DNA of 64,000 bases, from positions 1 to 64,000 of the forward strand of contig JBEKCD010000002.1 of NCBI GenBank assembly GCA_050015055.1, read 5' to 3'. The translations under genes and the position numbers were made by a program. The notes beneath the pieces are model-generated. The model saw only the letters and a list, made by a program, of their open reading frames with translations, did no database searches and was not told the DNA's origin. Source of the stretch: JBEKCD01 sp050015055 (GTDB taxonomy: Archaea > Thermoproteota > Bathyarchaeia > Bathyarchaeales > Bathycorpusculaceae). Below, in pieces: positions 52,222-60,932 of this stretch. Every line of letters starts with the position of its first letter. The first letter of the stretch is position 1.

Positions 52222-53497
52222 CGGACCAGCCTCGGTCACTGTGACCTCGGGCAAAGTGGTAGCGTTTGGTTCGGTCATTAGCGGAACGGCAAAGATTGTG
52301 ATACGAGAAGGCAAGAGAATGCCCTTTGCAGTGGAAGAAACAGCTGCCTTCGAAATCGCATTGGGAGACACCGCTTCGGCAGAAGAAGTTGAAGGAAACA
52401 CAGTTCCTCCTTCCTGGAATGAAGCGTACGAAGAGTCCCTGAATTTGCTAACAAAGCCTGTTAAGGCTATGGTGCTTGGCACCGTTGATTCTGGAAAAAC
52501 AAGCTTCTGCACGTACCTAGTAAACAAAGCGTTGGCTGAAAAGAGGAAAGTGGCGGTTCTGGACGGAGACTTGGGTCAATCAGACATAGGCCCACCATCC
52601 ACAGTCGCTTACGCTTTTGTTACTCGGCAAATAACCGATTTGTTCAGTTTGCGTGCGAAAAACGCCTTCTTCATCGGGGAGACCTCGCCTAGCCAAGTTA
52701 CGGATAAAGTAATCGCGGCTTTAGCTTCCTTGGAAAAGGAGATTTTGGCCAACAACCCTGAATTTGTGGTGGTAAACACTGACGGCTGGGTCGAAGGAGA
52801 ATGCGCTGTAAACTACAAGATTCAGCTCATAGAGGCGCTTGACCCGGATGTCGTCTTCTGTGTCCAGCAGAAAGACGAACTTGCACCTCTCATTAATAGA
52901 TTTGAGAAGTTCAAGAAAGTCCTTGTTGAGTCTCCTTCTGTTATAAGGCAAAGAGATATCGATAGGCGTAGAAGCCTGCGCGAGCTTGGTTATATAAAGT
53001 ACTTGGGAAATGCAAAGGTGCAGTCGCTTTCGTTAAGCTGGTTGAAATTTGAGGGAAATGAGCTCTTTGACCTATGTAAGACTCGCATGAACGCCAGACA
53101 GGCAAGCAAGATTTACGAGCTTCTAGGGATGAAGCCTCTGCAACTCTCCGAGCTGAGCGACAAAATCTGTGTAATCATTGGCAGGAGACGATGGATTGAT
53201 GCTGAAAACATTAGGAAAGTTGAAGAATACACGAAGAAGAAGGTTGTCGTAACCCGGAAGGGTGAAGAAGAAGGACTGCTCGCAGGCGTGTTTGATTCGA
53301 ACAGGAAGTTTCTCGGTGTAGGTGTCCTGCAAGAGATTGATTATCTGAGGAAAAGCTTGAAGATCTCTACACCTGTTTCGGAAGACATCTGCGTGCTTGC
53401 CTTGGGGAAGGTGAAGCTCGACAAGAACATGAAAGAAGTTCCAATTGCTGAGGGTGAGCGCCAGATGGATTCTTCGTCGTTCAAGAAACTCTTCTGA
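52181..53497 (+). CDS. Polynucleotide 5'-kinase, Grc3/Clp1-like
   Basis: 438 residues. The N-terminal beta domain (about 1-85) precedes a P-loop kinase domain: Walker A GTVDSGKTS (about 100), DGDLGQSDIGPPST (base-binding/lid motif, about 127) and VNTDGWV. The C-terminal domain is beta-rich. Archaeal Clp1/Grc3 homologs phosphorylate RNA 5'-OH ends during tRNA or rRNA processing. It overlaps the RNase H-fold gene, and converges with the helicase pseudogene. Confidence 0.85.
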   Translation: MNRTVKKGTTLLVDGPASVTVTSGKVVAFGSVISGTAKIVIREGKRMPFAVEETAAFEIALGDTASAEEVEGNTVPPSWNEAYEESLNLLTKPVKAMVLGTVDSGKTSFCTYLVNKALAEKRKVAVLDGDLGQSDIGPPSTVAYAFVTRQITDLFSLRAKNAFFIGETSPSQVTDKVIAALASLEKEILANNPEFVVVNTDGWVEGECAVNYKIQLIEALDPDVVFCVQQKDELAPLINRFEKFKKVLVESPSVIRQRDIDRRRSLRELGYIKYLGNAKVQSLSLSWLKFEGNELFDLCKTRMNARQASKIYELLGMKPLQLSELSDKICVIIGRRRWIDAENIRKVEEYTKKKVVVTRKGEEEGLLAGVFDSNRKFLGVGVLQEIDYLRKSLKISTPVSEDICVLALGKVKLDKNMKEVPIAEGERQMDSSSFKKLF

Positions 53498-55411
53498 AAA
53501 AGTGCCGAAGCTCCCGTGAAATTGCTCCTTCCTCTCGTGGCAGAATTCTTAGGTTGTCGCGTATCCACAGTGGATAGAATTGTCGACAGTAGGGCGTGGA
53601 GAAACGATAATCGAGAAAAATCATTACTGCTTTGTCCTCCAATGTTCTTATTGGTCGGCCAGCAGCTTGGGAAGCTTTTTTCATCGCTGGAATAACATAC
53701 CCGTATTCGCGGCCGAGCCCTAGGTAACGCTCTTCAAAGTAGCTGACCTGAGCCTTAACTTTCGGTGTTGGTTCGACATAGGGCACGCCTACGATAACCA
53801 CAGAATTCATTTCGTCTCTCGGAAAATCCACGCCTTCTGACGAGCAGCCGCCTAGAACTCCCAAGAGTGCAGCTCCGCCATGTTGAGCACACGCTTTAAA
53901 CTCATCAACCATTCTCTCGTTTTCCTTGGAGCTCCTGCCTCTGTGCTCGCAGAATAGCGGTTTTTTCGGCTCCGCATCAGTCCATTTGCCCGAAGCGCTT
54001 CGAGAACTTGAAAGGAAGCCGCAAAGACTCTTGTGTTTCCAGGAGTGTTGTAAATAACCTCCTTTGTGTGTTCTATTATTGTATAATACATCTGTGCTGT
54101 TCGTTCTTCCATTGCCGTCGTAACGTCGCAGCATATGAGCGGCAGGACGTGTTCCTTTGGAAATGGTGAGGGCACGATTTTTTTCACGGTGTTTTTTGGG
54201 AGCTTCGTTATTCTTATGTATGCTTCTAGAGGTTGGAGTGTTCCTGACATCACGATGTTTGAGTAGACTTCGGAGAATATGGGTTCTGTGATTTTTGAGG
54301 GATCTAAGGCGACTATCTCTAGTCTTGCGGTGTCTGCACCTCTTCTGGATTTGTACTTTGCGATCACGTTGACGAAGGATTCATTTTTAGCCGTCTCCGT
54401 CCATTTCATGAGGAAATCTCCTAACGAGTGGATGAAGGAGCGTGGAGATTTTCCATCAAGGAGCAAGTTTCGTTTAATGGTGTTTCCAGTTGTGCAAAGA
54501 TATTCGAAGAATCTCTGGGGGTGTCTATGGTGCCTTTTTCTTGGGCAAGCTCGACTAGTGTTTCTGGTGCGATACGAGTTTCTTTCTGGATCCTCTTCGC
54601 CATTGTCACAATTTCGTTATGGATTGTTCTCGCGAAGGTCTCTATGTCTCTGTATTTGAACTCTCTGGCCTCGGCTTGGGCCTGCTTAACGGCGAAAAGA
54701 GTTAACGAACTGCTCGCGATTCCGACGGCTGTTTCGGGAAGGTTGTGCGCCTCGTCAATGATTAGGATTGTTTTGCTCAGAGGTGCATCCAGGCTCTTTA
54801 GGAAAGCGGTGCGTATCGTTGGTTCGAAGACGTGAGGTAGCTTAGTGCGATCACGTTCACGTCTGCTAGGCAAGCCTTCGTGAGTTCGTAAGGGCAGAAG
54901 CCTTTGTTTTTGCAGGTTCTCAAGATTTCTGATGCGCTGTTCGGTTGAGAAACGATGCGCTGTTGGACTTGAGAGTACTGGCTTTTTTTCTCTTGGACGT
55001 TTCTGTAGTAGGGGCATCGGTTTTTGGTCTTCAGAGGTTCACATACTCCATGACCGCCCTGGCGTCTTGTGCGTTGTCCCTTACGAACTGGTTTAAGCAC
55101 ATTTCATGTCTTCCGCGGACTGAGAGACCTGAGACACTTTGTTTTCTTGAAATGTTTTTCAGCTCTTCGATAACTTGGTCGTGTTGGCGGTGTGTGCGTG
55201 CAACATACAGTATCTTCAGGTTTTTCTCGAAAGCTTTTGTGAGGCATGCCGATAGTGCTGCGATAGTCTTTCCAAGGCCGTTGCTTCCTTCAATGGCGAC
55301 TGAGCAACCTTCTTCAACTGCACTGAATATTGTTTTGATGAATTGGTCCTGAAACGGTCTCACCTCTGCGTATGGAAAGAAGTCTGCGACATCTTTGACT
55401 AGTTCATTCAT
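53481..55411 (-). pseudogene. Rad3/XPD-type helicase broken by four frameshifts
   Basis: Five successive frames together make one superfamily 2 helicase: Walker A EGSNGLGKT, FeS-type cysteines (VCEPLKTKNRCPYY and CKNKGFCPYE), DEAH box IIDEAHNLPE, SEGVDF and QAAGRPIR (motif VI). Frame changes fall near 55038-55055, 54830-54844, 54425-54445 and 53961-53966, the last in a run of six T. The family (COG1199) includes DinG/XPD-like 5'-3' helicases. Four shifts in 1.9 kb, with intact neighbours, point to a real pseudogene, though assembly error is possible. Confidence 0.8.
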
Positions 55412-55418
55412 TTCTATC

Positions 55419-56075
55419 TCAAAGGTGCCTCGATGGGCAGAGCGTGTTTATTGGGCATTCTTTGCACAGTGGGGCTCTTGCCCTGCAGTATTTCCTTCCG
55501 TGCAAGATCAACAACACGTGAACTTGCATGTAGTCTTTTGGATCATAAATTGACTGGAGCGCTTTGCGAACCGCTTCGTAGTTTCCTTTTGTTGGGGCAA
55601 GGCCCAACCGCTTTGAAACGCGGTTTACGTGAGTGTCAACTGGAATGGTGTTCTGTTTCGCACTGAAGAGAAGCACGACATCAGCTGTTTTGGGTCCGAC
55701 GCCTGCAAATTGCATGAGTGTCTTTCTGGCTTCTTCAATTGGCAGTGAAAGAATGGGTTTCAGGTCTCCGTCGTATCTTTCCTGAATGATTTTTGAGACG
55801 TGCCTTATTGTTTTGGCCTTGTTCCTGAACAACCCCGCAACTTTCAAGCATTTTTCAATTTCCTTTTCCTTGGCCTTCGCGAGTGCTTCCGGGGTTATCT
55901 TGAACCTGTTCGAAAGGTTTTCGAAGGCTCTTGCAGTGTTCCTGTCGGTCGTGTTCTGTGAGATTATCGTAACAATCAGTGTTCTGAAGGGGTCTTCGCT
56001 CGAGGTTATCCACTTTGGCATAGTGAAGGTTTTTCGAAGTATTTTCAGAATGTCAATCGGACGGTTGTCCGCCAT
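55419..56075 (-). CDS. nth: Endonuclease III (DNA glycosylase/AP lyase)
   Basis: 218 residues with IISQNTTDRNT, the helix-hairpin-helix FAGVGPKTADVVLLFS with the catalytic lysine, PVDTHVNRVSKRLG with the catalytic Asp, and the FeS-cluster loop C-x6-C-x2-C-x5-C (CRARAPLCKECPINTLC). It removes oxidised pyrimidines. It is 7 bases upstream of the broken helicase on the same strand, probably once an operon. Confidence 0.92.
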   Translation of the reverse strand: MADNRPIDILKILRKTFTMPKWITSSEDPFRTLIVTIISQNTTDRNTARAFENLSNRFKITPEALAKAKEKEIEKCLKVAGLFRNKAKTIRHVSKIIQERYDGDLKPILSLPIEEARKTLMQFAGVGPKTADVVLLFSAKQNTIPVDTHVNRVSKRLGLAPTKGNYEAVRKALQSIYDPKDYMQVHVLLILHGRKYCRARAPLCKECPINTLCPSRHL

Positions 56076-56092
56076 TTGATTTCCTCGGTCTC

Positions 56093-56521
56093 TTGAAAGT
56101 GATAAATAGTGAATGTGTGAAGCTACTAATAAGCGATGGAGAGTTGGCCATGGAACGTGCTAGAGTCGTGAAGGATGAGATAATTGAACAGAACTTGCAC
56201 TTCCTTGCAGTTTACATGGAGGCCAAGAATTCATGTCTGGTTCTGTTGAGCGAAAGAGAAGATAAGCTTGGAACACTGGCGATTGCTGTTCCAAGACCGA
56301 AGGATTTGCTGGGGTCTCCCTCGTCGTCGATTCTTGTGGGCGATAGGAACGCGATTTCAGCTCGAATGTTTGCCGAGAACTTGGCTGAAAGAAAGGGGAA
56401 GATAGCTTTGGTTTCCATTTATTTGGAATCGATGGATGAAAGACAAGCGCAGTCCATTTTCAAGAGGCTGATAGATAGGGTTGCTCATGATGAATCGCAA
56501 AGGGAGGGAGTGACGGCGTGA
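56093..56521 (+). CDS. Small partner protein of UbiD (LpdD-like or proteasome-chaperone-like fold)
   Basis: 142 residues from TTG 56093, overlapping the UbiD start by 4 bases. The motif ILVGDRNAISARMFAENLAER, preceded by beta strands (HFLAVYMEAKNSCLVLLSE), resembles small proteins that accompany UbiD decarboxylases and are thought to help prenylated-flavin maturation; a proteasome-assembly-chaperone fold is similar. The assignment relies on gene context and partial recall. Confidence 0.55.
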   Translation: MKVINSECVKLLISDGELAMERARVVKDEIIEQNLHFLAVYMEAKNSCLVLLSEREDKLGTLAIAVPRPKDLLGSPSSSILVGDRNAISARMFAENLAERKGKIALVSIYLESMDERQAQSIFKRLIDRVAHDESQREGVTA

Positions 56522-57858
56522 GCTTCAGAGACTTCATCAAGATGTCAGAGAGGGAGGGGGATGTTCTGCACGTGAGAGAGGAGGTCTCTCCTCGTTTTGA
56601 AATTTCCTATGTTTCGAAAAGGTTTGACAAGGATGGTCCAATTCTCCTCTTCGAAAAAGTGAAGGGCAGTGACAGAAAGGTCGCGGCTAACATTTGCGGA
56701 ACGCGAAAGAGGATATGCAGGGCGGTCGACGTTGGCTCGGATGGGCTCTGTGAGAAATTGATCAAGGCTTGGCACTCCCCGAGGAAAGCTAAGGTAGTTG
56801 AAAACGGCGCCGTGGATGAAGTCAAGGTTGTTGACTTGTCGAATATTCCGATTTTGACGCACTTTGAAAAAGATGCAGCTCCGTACATCACTTCAGCCGT
56901 TGTTCATGCGAAAAGCGTTGATGGAGGAATCGAGAACGTCTCCGTGCATCGTCTTCAAGTCTTGGATGAAAATCATCTGGCGATTCGGCTAGTTCCAAGG
57001 CATCTTTTTAAACTCTGGCGGATGGCGAAAGAGGCGGGTAAGGATCTTGACGTAGCGATTTCCATCGGCGTGCATCCTGCGGTTTTGCTGGCTGCTTCAT
57101 CTCCTCTCCCTTTTGGAGTATGCGAGTTTGACGTTGCGAATGCTTTAATGGATGGTGGCCTCCGCTTGATTGAGTGTAAAAACGTTGGAGCCCGTGCTCC
57201 GGCTGATGCAGAGTTGGTGCTTGAAGGGAGGATTTCGGCGGTGCAAGAGGTGGTTGAGGGTCCTTTCGTGGACGTCACTGGAACGTATGATGTGCAGAGG
57301 AAACAGCCTGTCGTCACTGTTGTTGGTATCATGAGGCGGGAAGACTATGTTTATCATGGGCTTCTTCCTTCCGGGGCCGAGCATAGGCTTCTGATGGGGG
57401 TGCCGCATGAGGTGCTCATCTGGGAAGCGGTTTCGAAGGTCGTGCCCAAAGTTCATGCTGTTAACCTTTCTGCTGGTGGTTGTGGATGGTTGCACGCGGT
57501 GATTTCCGTCGAAAAACAGCTTGATGGGGATGGGAAGAACGTTTTGCTGGCGGCTTTCGCTGCTCATCCCAGTCTGAAGCATGCGGTCGTTGTGGACCCC
57601 GACATTGACGTGTTTGATGTTTCTAGTGTTGAGTGGGCTATTGCGACGAGGTTCCAAGCTGGCAAGGATCTGATCGTTGTGAATAACGTGCGTGGCTCAA
57701 CCTTGGACTCTTCTGCAGATCAGGAAACGGGTTCAACGACAAAGGTGGGCGTCGACGCGACTAGACCCTTTGCTAAGCCTAGGGAAAAGTTTGAGAGGGC
57801 AAAGATACCCGTTACGAAAAGGACAGAGGCGCTTGTGCGTGGGCTACATTGTCTGTAG
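56518..57858 (+). CDS. UbiD family decarboxylase
   Basis: 446 residues, usual for the family. Segments include FRDFIKMSEREGDVLHVREE at the start, PLPFGVCEFDVANALMDGG, VDPDIDVFDVSSVEWAIATR (metal/prenyl-FMN site acidic residues) and the tail KAKIP. In archaea one UbiD homolog acts as anhydromevalonate phosphate decarboxylase in a modified mevalonate pathway, which is the likely but unproven role here. It needs prenylated FMN from UbiX. Confidence 0.85.
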   Translation: MSFRDFIKMSEREGDVLHVREEVSPRFEISYVSKRFDKDGPILLFEKVKGSDRKVAANICGTRKRICRAVDVGSDGLCEKLIKAWHSPRKAKVVENGAVDEVKVVDLSNIPILTHFEKDAAPYITSAVVHAKSVDGGIENVSVHRLQVLDENHLAIRLVPRHLFKLWRMAKEAGKDLDVAISIGVHPAVLLAASSPLPFGVCEFDVANALMDGGLRLIECKNVGARAPADAELVLEGRISAVQEVVEGPFVDVTGTYDVQRKQPVVTVVGIMRREDYVYHGLLPSGAEHRLLMGVPHEVLIWEAVSKVVPKVHAVNLSAGGCGWLHAVISVEKQLDGDGKNVLLAAFAAHPSLKHAVVVDPDIDVFDVSSVEWAIATRFQAGKDLIVVNNVRGSTLDSSADQETGSTTKVGVDATRPFAKPREKFERAKIPVTKRTEALVRGLHCL

Positions 57859-57875
57859 GTAGAGCGAACGCTGCA

Positions 57876-57890
57876 GTGTTTATATATATG
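57876..57890 (+). promoter_or_regulatory. TATA-box promoter of the CBS gene
   Basis: GTTTATATATATGCG about 35-45 bases before TTG 57924 is a strong archaeal TATA element and supports that start with a short leader. Confidence 0.5.
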
Positions 57891-57923
57891 CGGATGAATG
57901 TCTGATAGGATTTGGTGGTTTAA

Positions 57924-58418
57924 TTGTCGCGGGATGAAGCGAGAGAGAAAGAGGGCGAGGTGTCGTTAAAGGTCGAGGACGTGATGGTGAAGGAAGTAGT
58001 AACGATAGATGATAGCGTGACGGTTAAAGAAGCTGCTGATGTTATGAACAAGTATGAGATAGGCTGTTTGATTGCCGTCAGGAAAGGGAAGGCTATGGGA
58101 ATCTTGACCGAGAGAGACATTCTGAAACGGATTGTCGCGGGTGCGAGAGATGCGACTAGGACGAGCGTCAGGGACGTTATGACGAGTCCACTGGTTGTTG
58201 CCGAGCCGGCGATGGATTTGGGAGAAGCGGTGAAGTTGATGTTTCAGATGAAAATCAAGAAGTTGCCCGTGGTGGATGGGAAGCGTCTCGTGGGGCTGGT
58301 GAGCTTGACGGATATTGCTCGTTTTCAACCGCAAGTCATCTCGATATTGAAGCAACTTGCTGCAAAGCAGGCTGCGCCGAAGGGCATAAGGAAAATTATT
58401 GATCGTTACGTTGTCTAG
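57924..58418 (+). CDS. Two-CBS-domain protein
   Basis: 164 residues. CBS 1 covers about 13-70 (VEDVMVKEVVTIDDSVTVKEA, IGILTERDIL-type motif as MGILTERDILKRI) and CBS 2 about 82-137 (VRDVMTSPLVVAEPAMDLGE, LVGLVSLTDIARF). CBS pairs bind adenosyl ligands and regulate other proteins. No partner domain is fused, so its target is elsewhere. Confidence 0.85.
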   Translation: MSRDEAREKEGEVSLKVEDVMVKEVVTIDDSVTVKEAADVMNKYEIGCLIAVRKGKAMGILTERDILKRIVAGARDATRTSVRDVMTSPLVVAEPAMDLGEAVKLMFQMKIKKLPVVDGKRLVGLVSLTDIARFQPQVISILKQLAAKQAAPKGIRKIIDRYVV

Positions 58419-58490
58419 GCATACTCCTGCGTCTTTTCGTATTCTTCGTTGGCGAGGTTTAAATGTTGAAGTGTTGTTCTACCCTGTTTG

Positions 58491-59552
58491 ATGAAGAAAA
58501 CGGTGTTGTTGAAGGTCGATCCTCAGGCTCCTGATATCGAGAGAGTGCGCGTTGCGGCGAGATTCATTAGATCAGGCGGTTTGGTAGGTTTTCCGACGGA
58601 GACGGTGTATGGCTTAGGGGCTGATGCTTTGAATGCAACGGCGGTTTTGGCGCTTTTTGAGGCGAAGAAACGTCCGTTGGATAACCCGCCGATCGTGCAC
58701 GTCTGTGATGTTAAGGATGTTTACAGGGTGGCCCAAGACGTTCCAATAACTGCTGAGGAGTTGATGAGGCTGTTTTGGCCTGGGCCGTTGACTTTGATTT
58801 TGAAGCGTTCGAGGATTGTGCCCGACGTGGCTGTGGCGGGTTTGGATACGATTGCTGTGAGGATGCCTAGGCATAGTGTTGCGTTGGCGTTGATTAGGGA
58901 AAGTCAGTGTCCGATTTCTGCGCCGAGCGCTAACCTCGCGGGGAAGCCGAGTCCTACGACGGCGAAACATGTGTTGGACGATTTGGACGGTAGGATTGAT
59001 GCGGTTTTGGATGGCGGTCCGACGGTTGTGGGTGTTGAGTCTACTGTTCTGGACGTGACGGTTGATCCTCCTCAGGTTTTGCGTCCAGGTGGGACTCCGT
59101 TTGAGGTGTTGAAAGAGGTTCTCGGCGGGGTGGAGCTTAATCCTGCGGTGACGGCTGAGAGGCCTGTGCCGGTTGAGAAGGCTCGTTCACCTGGACTGAA
59201 GCATAAGCATTACGCGCCCAATGCTGATGTGGTTGTTGTTGAGGGCGAATTGTCTGCCATAGTCAGAAAGGTGAACGAGTTGGCGACTTTTTATATGAGG
59301 AGGGGGAGCAGGGTGGGGGTTTTGTGTACGGATGAAACCGCTGGTTCTTATCGGGCTGATGTTGTGAAGTCTCTTGGGAGCAGGAGCGATATGGGGAGTG
59401 TTGCCCAGAGCTTGTTTGCGCGTTTGAGGGAGTTTGACTTGGAAGGCGTTGACGTTATAGCCGCTGAGGGTGTGCCTCTTGAGGGACTTGGGCTGGCCGT
59501 TATGAACAGACTGCGAAGGGCCGCAGGATACAACATCGTCAAGGTAAGCTAA
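58491..59552 (+). CDS. sua5: Threonylcarbamoyl-AMP synthase (Sua5)
   Basis: 353 residues (ATG 58491, with TTG 58488 also possible). The YrdC domain has GGLVGFPTETVYGLGADA, KKRPLDNPP, FWPGPLTLILKR and SAPSANLAGKPSPT; the Sua5 C-terminal domain begins at the linker SPGLKHKHYAP. It makes the intermediate for t6A at position 37 of ANN-decoding tRNAs. The C-terminal domain separates it from shorter TsaC. Confidence 0.92.
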   Translation: MKKTVLLKVDPQAPDIERVRVAARFIRSGGLVGFPTETVYGLGADALNATAVLALFEAKKRPLDNPPIVHVCDVKDVYRVAQDVPITAEELMRLFWPGPLTLILKRSRIVPDVAVAGLDTIAVRMPRHSVALALIRESQCPISAPSANLAGKPSPTTAKHVLDDLDGRIDAVLDGGPTVVGVESTVLDVTVDPPQVLRPGGTPFEVLKEVLGGVELNPAVTAERPVPVEKARSPGLKHKHYAPNADVVVVEGELSAIVRKVNELATFYMRRGSRVGVLCTDETAGSYRADVVKSLGSRSDMGSVAQSLFARLREFDLEGVDVIAAEGVPLEGLGLAVMNRLRRAAGYNIVKVS

Positions 59553-60011
59553 GGCCTTTGCGGGTGGGCTGACTTCCCACTGTGTCGGTTAATCCTTTCT
59601 TGTACTCAAATCTACAGCATGCGCTGTCCAATCCCAAAACGTTAGTCCCAAAGAGCGTGAGGCTGCGTCTGGGGAGAAGCGCGTGAAAGTCGCTTCCCTT
59701 TTTCACTTGTAATGTCAGATGTAATCTGTAATTGTAACAAACCATGTTGAAAAACGGGCTGAACTACTGTTCAGAGTGGACTCGGCCTGTTTATTTGTAA
59801 TGTCAACAGATGGGGTATATGTATGATTGCTCAGTTCAGGGAGACTTTGCTGGATCTTGGCGCGCGAATGCGTTCGAGTTTCGAAAGATTGGAGTGTATT
59901 CTTGTGCCGGAACGCAACGCGACTTTTTTTGTGGTTTCTCTCGGTCGCAGACTTTTTCCCGAAACACACTTATTTGTTTCCGTCGCTCATAGAAGCAGAG
60001 TGGAAAGGAAG
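59553..60011. other. Intergenic stretch with inverted TTACA array and hut promoter
   Basis: About 460 bases. It holds the array at 59700-59805 and its outer arm (59632-59695). A frame open from 59823 into ftcD exists, but it is not family-like; a TATA-like CACTTATTTG at about 59965-59974 suits the ATG at 60012. Confidence 0.55.
59632..59805 (-). repeat. TTACA iteron-like array, inverted, with outer arm
   Basis: On the + strand TGTAA at 59708, 59720 and 59733 (12 and 13 spacing) and a half core starting at TGTAA 59796, a period of 88. The sequence between (GGGCTGAACTACTGTTCAGAG and onward) matches the inverted copy at 38.2 kb. The outer arm (GCGCGTGAAAGTCGC, CAAAGAGCGTGAGGCTGCG) matches, inverted, the region at 35468-35516. 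It lies about 210 bases before ftcD. Confidence 0.8.
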
Positions 60012-60932
60012 ATGGCGGAGATAGTAGAGTGCGTGCCCAACTTCAGTACCTCAGACCCTGAAGTCGTGCAGTCCATCGTTGAGGAGCTCAAGAAAACTAA
60101 GAACGCCTTTTTACTCGACTATTCTTTTGACGACTATTACAACAGGCTTGTCGTCTCTTTCGTCGGCGACAAGAAATCTGTGCTTGAGGCTGCGTTGAAA
60201 ATGTCCTTCAAGGCTGTGGGCCTGATTGACATGAAAAAGCACACAGGTCAGCACCCGCGGATCGGTGCGGTCGACGTTGTCCCTTTTATACCGTCAAAAA
60301 ACGTCACGATTGACGATTGTGTCGAACTGTCGAAGAGGTTCGGACAGAGTCTGGCCGAAAAGTGCCGAGTCCCAGTGTACCTGTACGGCGCCGCTTCCAA
60401 GAAGACTGAAAGAAAAGATCTGGATTGGATACGCGAGGGCGACTATGAAAGACTCGTCGAAATGATTGTCAAGCCTGAACGCAAGCCGGACTACGGGCCC
60501 GCCAAGCCTCATCCCACCGCAGGCGCCACGATAACGGGCGCGCGCAAAGTCATGGCAGGCTTCAACGTCAACATAGGAACCGCAGATTTGAAGATTGCTA
60601 AGAAAATTGCCAGGGCCCTGCACGCGAGTAAGGGCGGGTTCTCCAACGTTAAAGCGATGGCCGCCTTCCTTCCAGAAAAAAACATCACGCAGATCGGGAT
60701 GAGTATAAGCGATTTTGAGAGAACTCCACTCTACCGCGTCTATGAAGTGCTCAAGGTTGAATGTGCGCGTTACAACGTGCCGATAGTCGGTTCAGAATTC
60801 TGCGGTATGGCCCCGCTGAAGGCCCTCATCGACACTGTTGGGTACTACCTCAAAGTTGACAACCTGACCGAGGAGCGCGTTCTGGAAATAGCCGTGCACG
60901 ATGCCATCGAAAAAGGCGGTGTGTTTGAGTAG
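60012..60932 (+). CDS. ftcD: Glutamate formimidoyltransferase (FtcD N-domain type)
   Basis: 306 residues from ATG 60012, set by GGAAAGGA just upstream and by the family start MAEIVECVPNFS. Further motifs are HTGQHPRIGAVDVVPF, the folate-binding GPAKPHPTAGATITGAR and NVNIGTADLKIAKKIA. It moves the formimino group from formiminoglutamate to tetrahydrofolate. The cyclodeaminase domain of the bifunctional mammalian enzyme is absent. It is the first gene of the hut operon and is overlapped by hutI. Confidence 0.92.
   Translation: MAEIVECVPNFSTSDPEVVQSIVEELKKTKNAFLLDYSFDDYYNRLVVSFVGDKKSVLEAALKMSFKAVGLIDMKKHTGQHPRIGAVDVVPFIPSKNVTIDDCVELSKRFGQSLAEKCRVPVYLYGAASKKTERKDLDWIREGDYERLVEMIVKPERKPDYGPAKPHPTAGATITGARKVMAGFNVNIGTADLKIAKKIARALHASKGGFSNVKAMAAFLPEKNITQIGMSISDFERTPLYRVYEVLKVECARYNVPIVGSEFCGMAPLKALIDTVGYYLKVDNLTEERVLEIAVHDAIEKGGVFE

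Noticed and set aside
59823..60011. N-terminal extension of ftcD
   Set aside because: The family starts at MAEIVECVPNFS, and a ribosome-binding site and TATA box fit ATG 60012.
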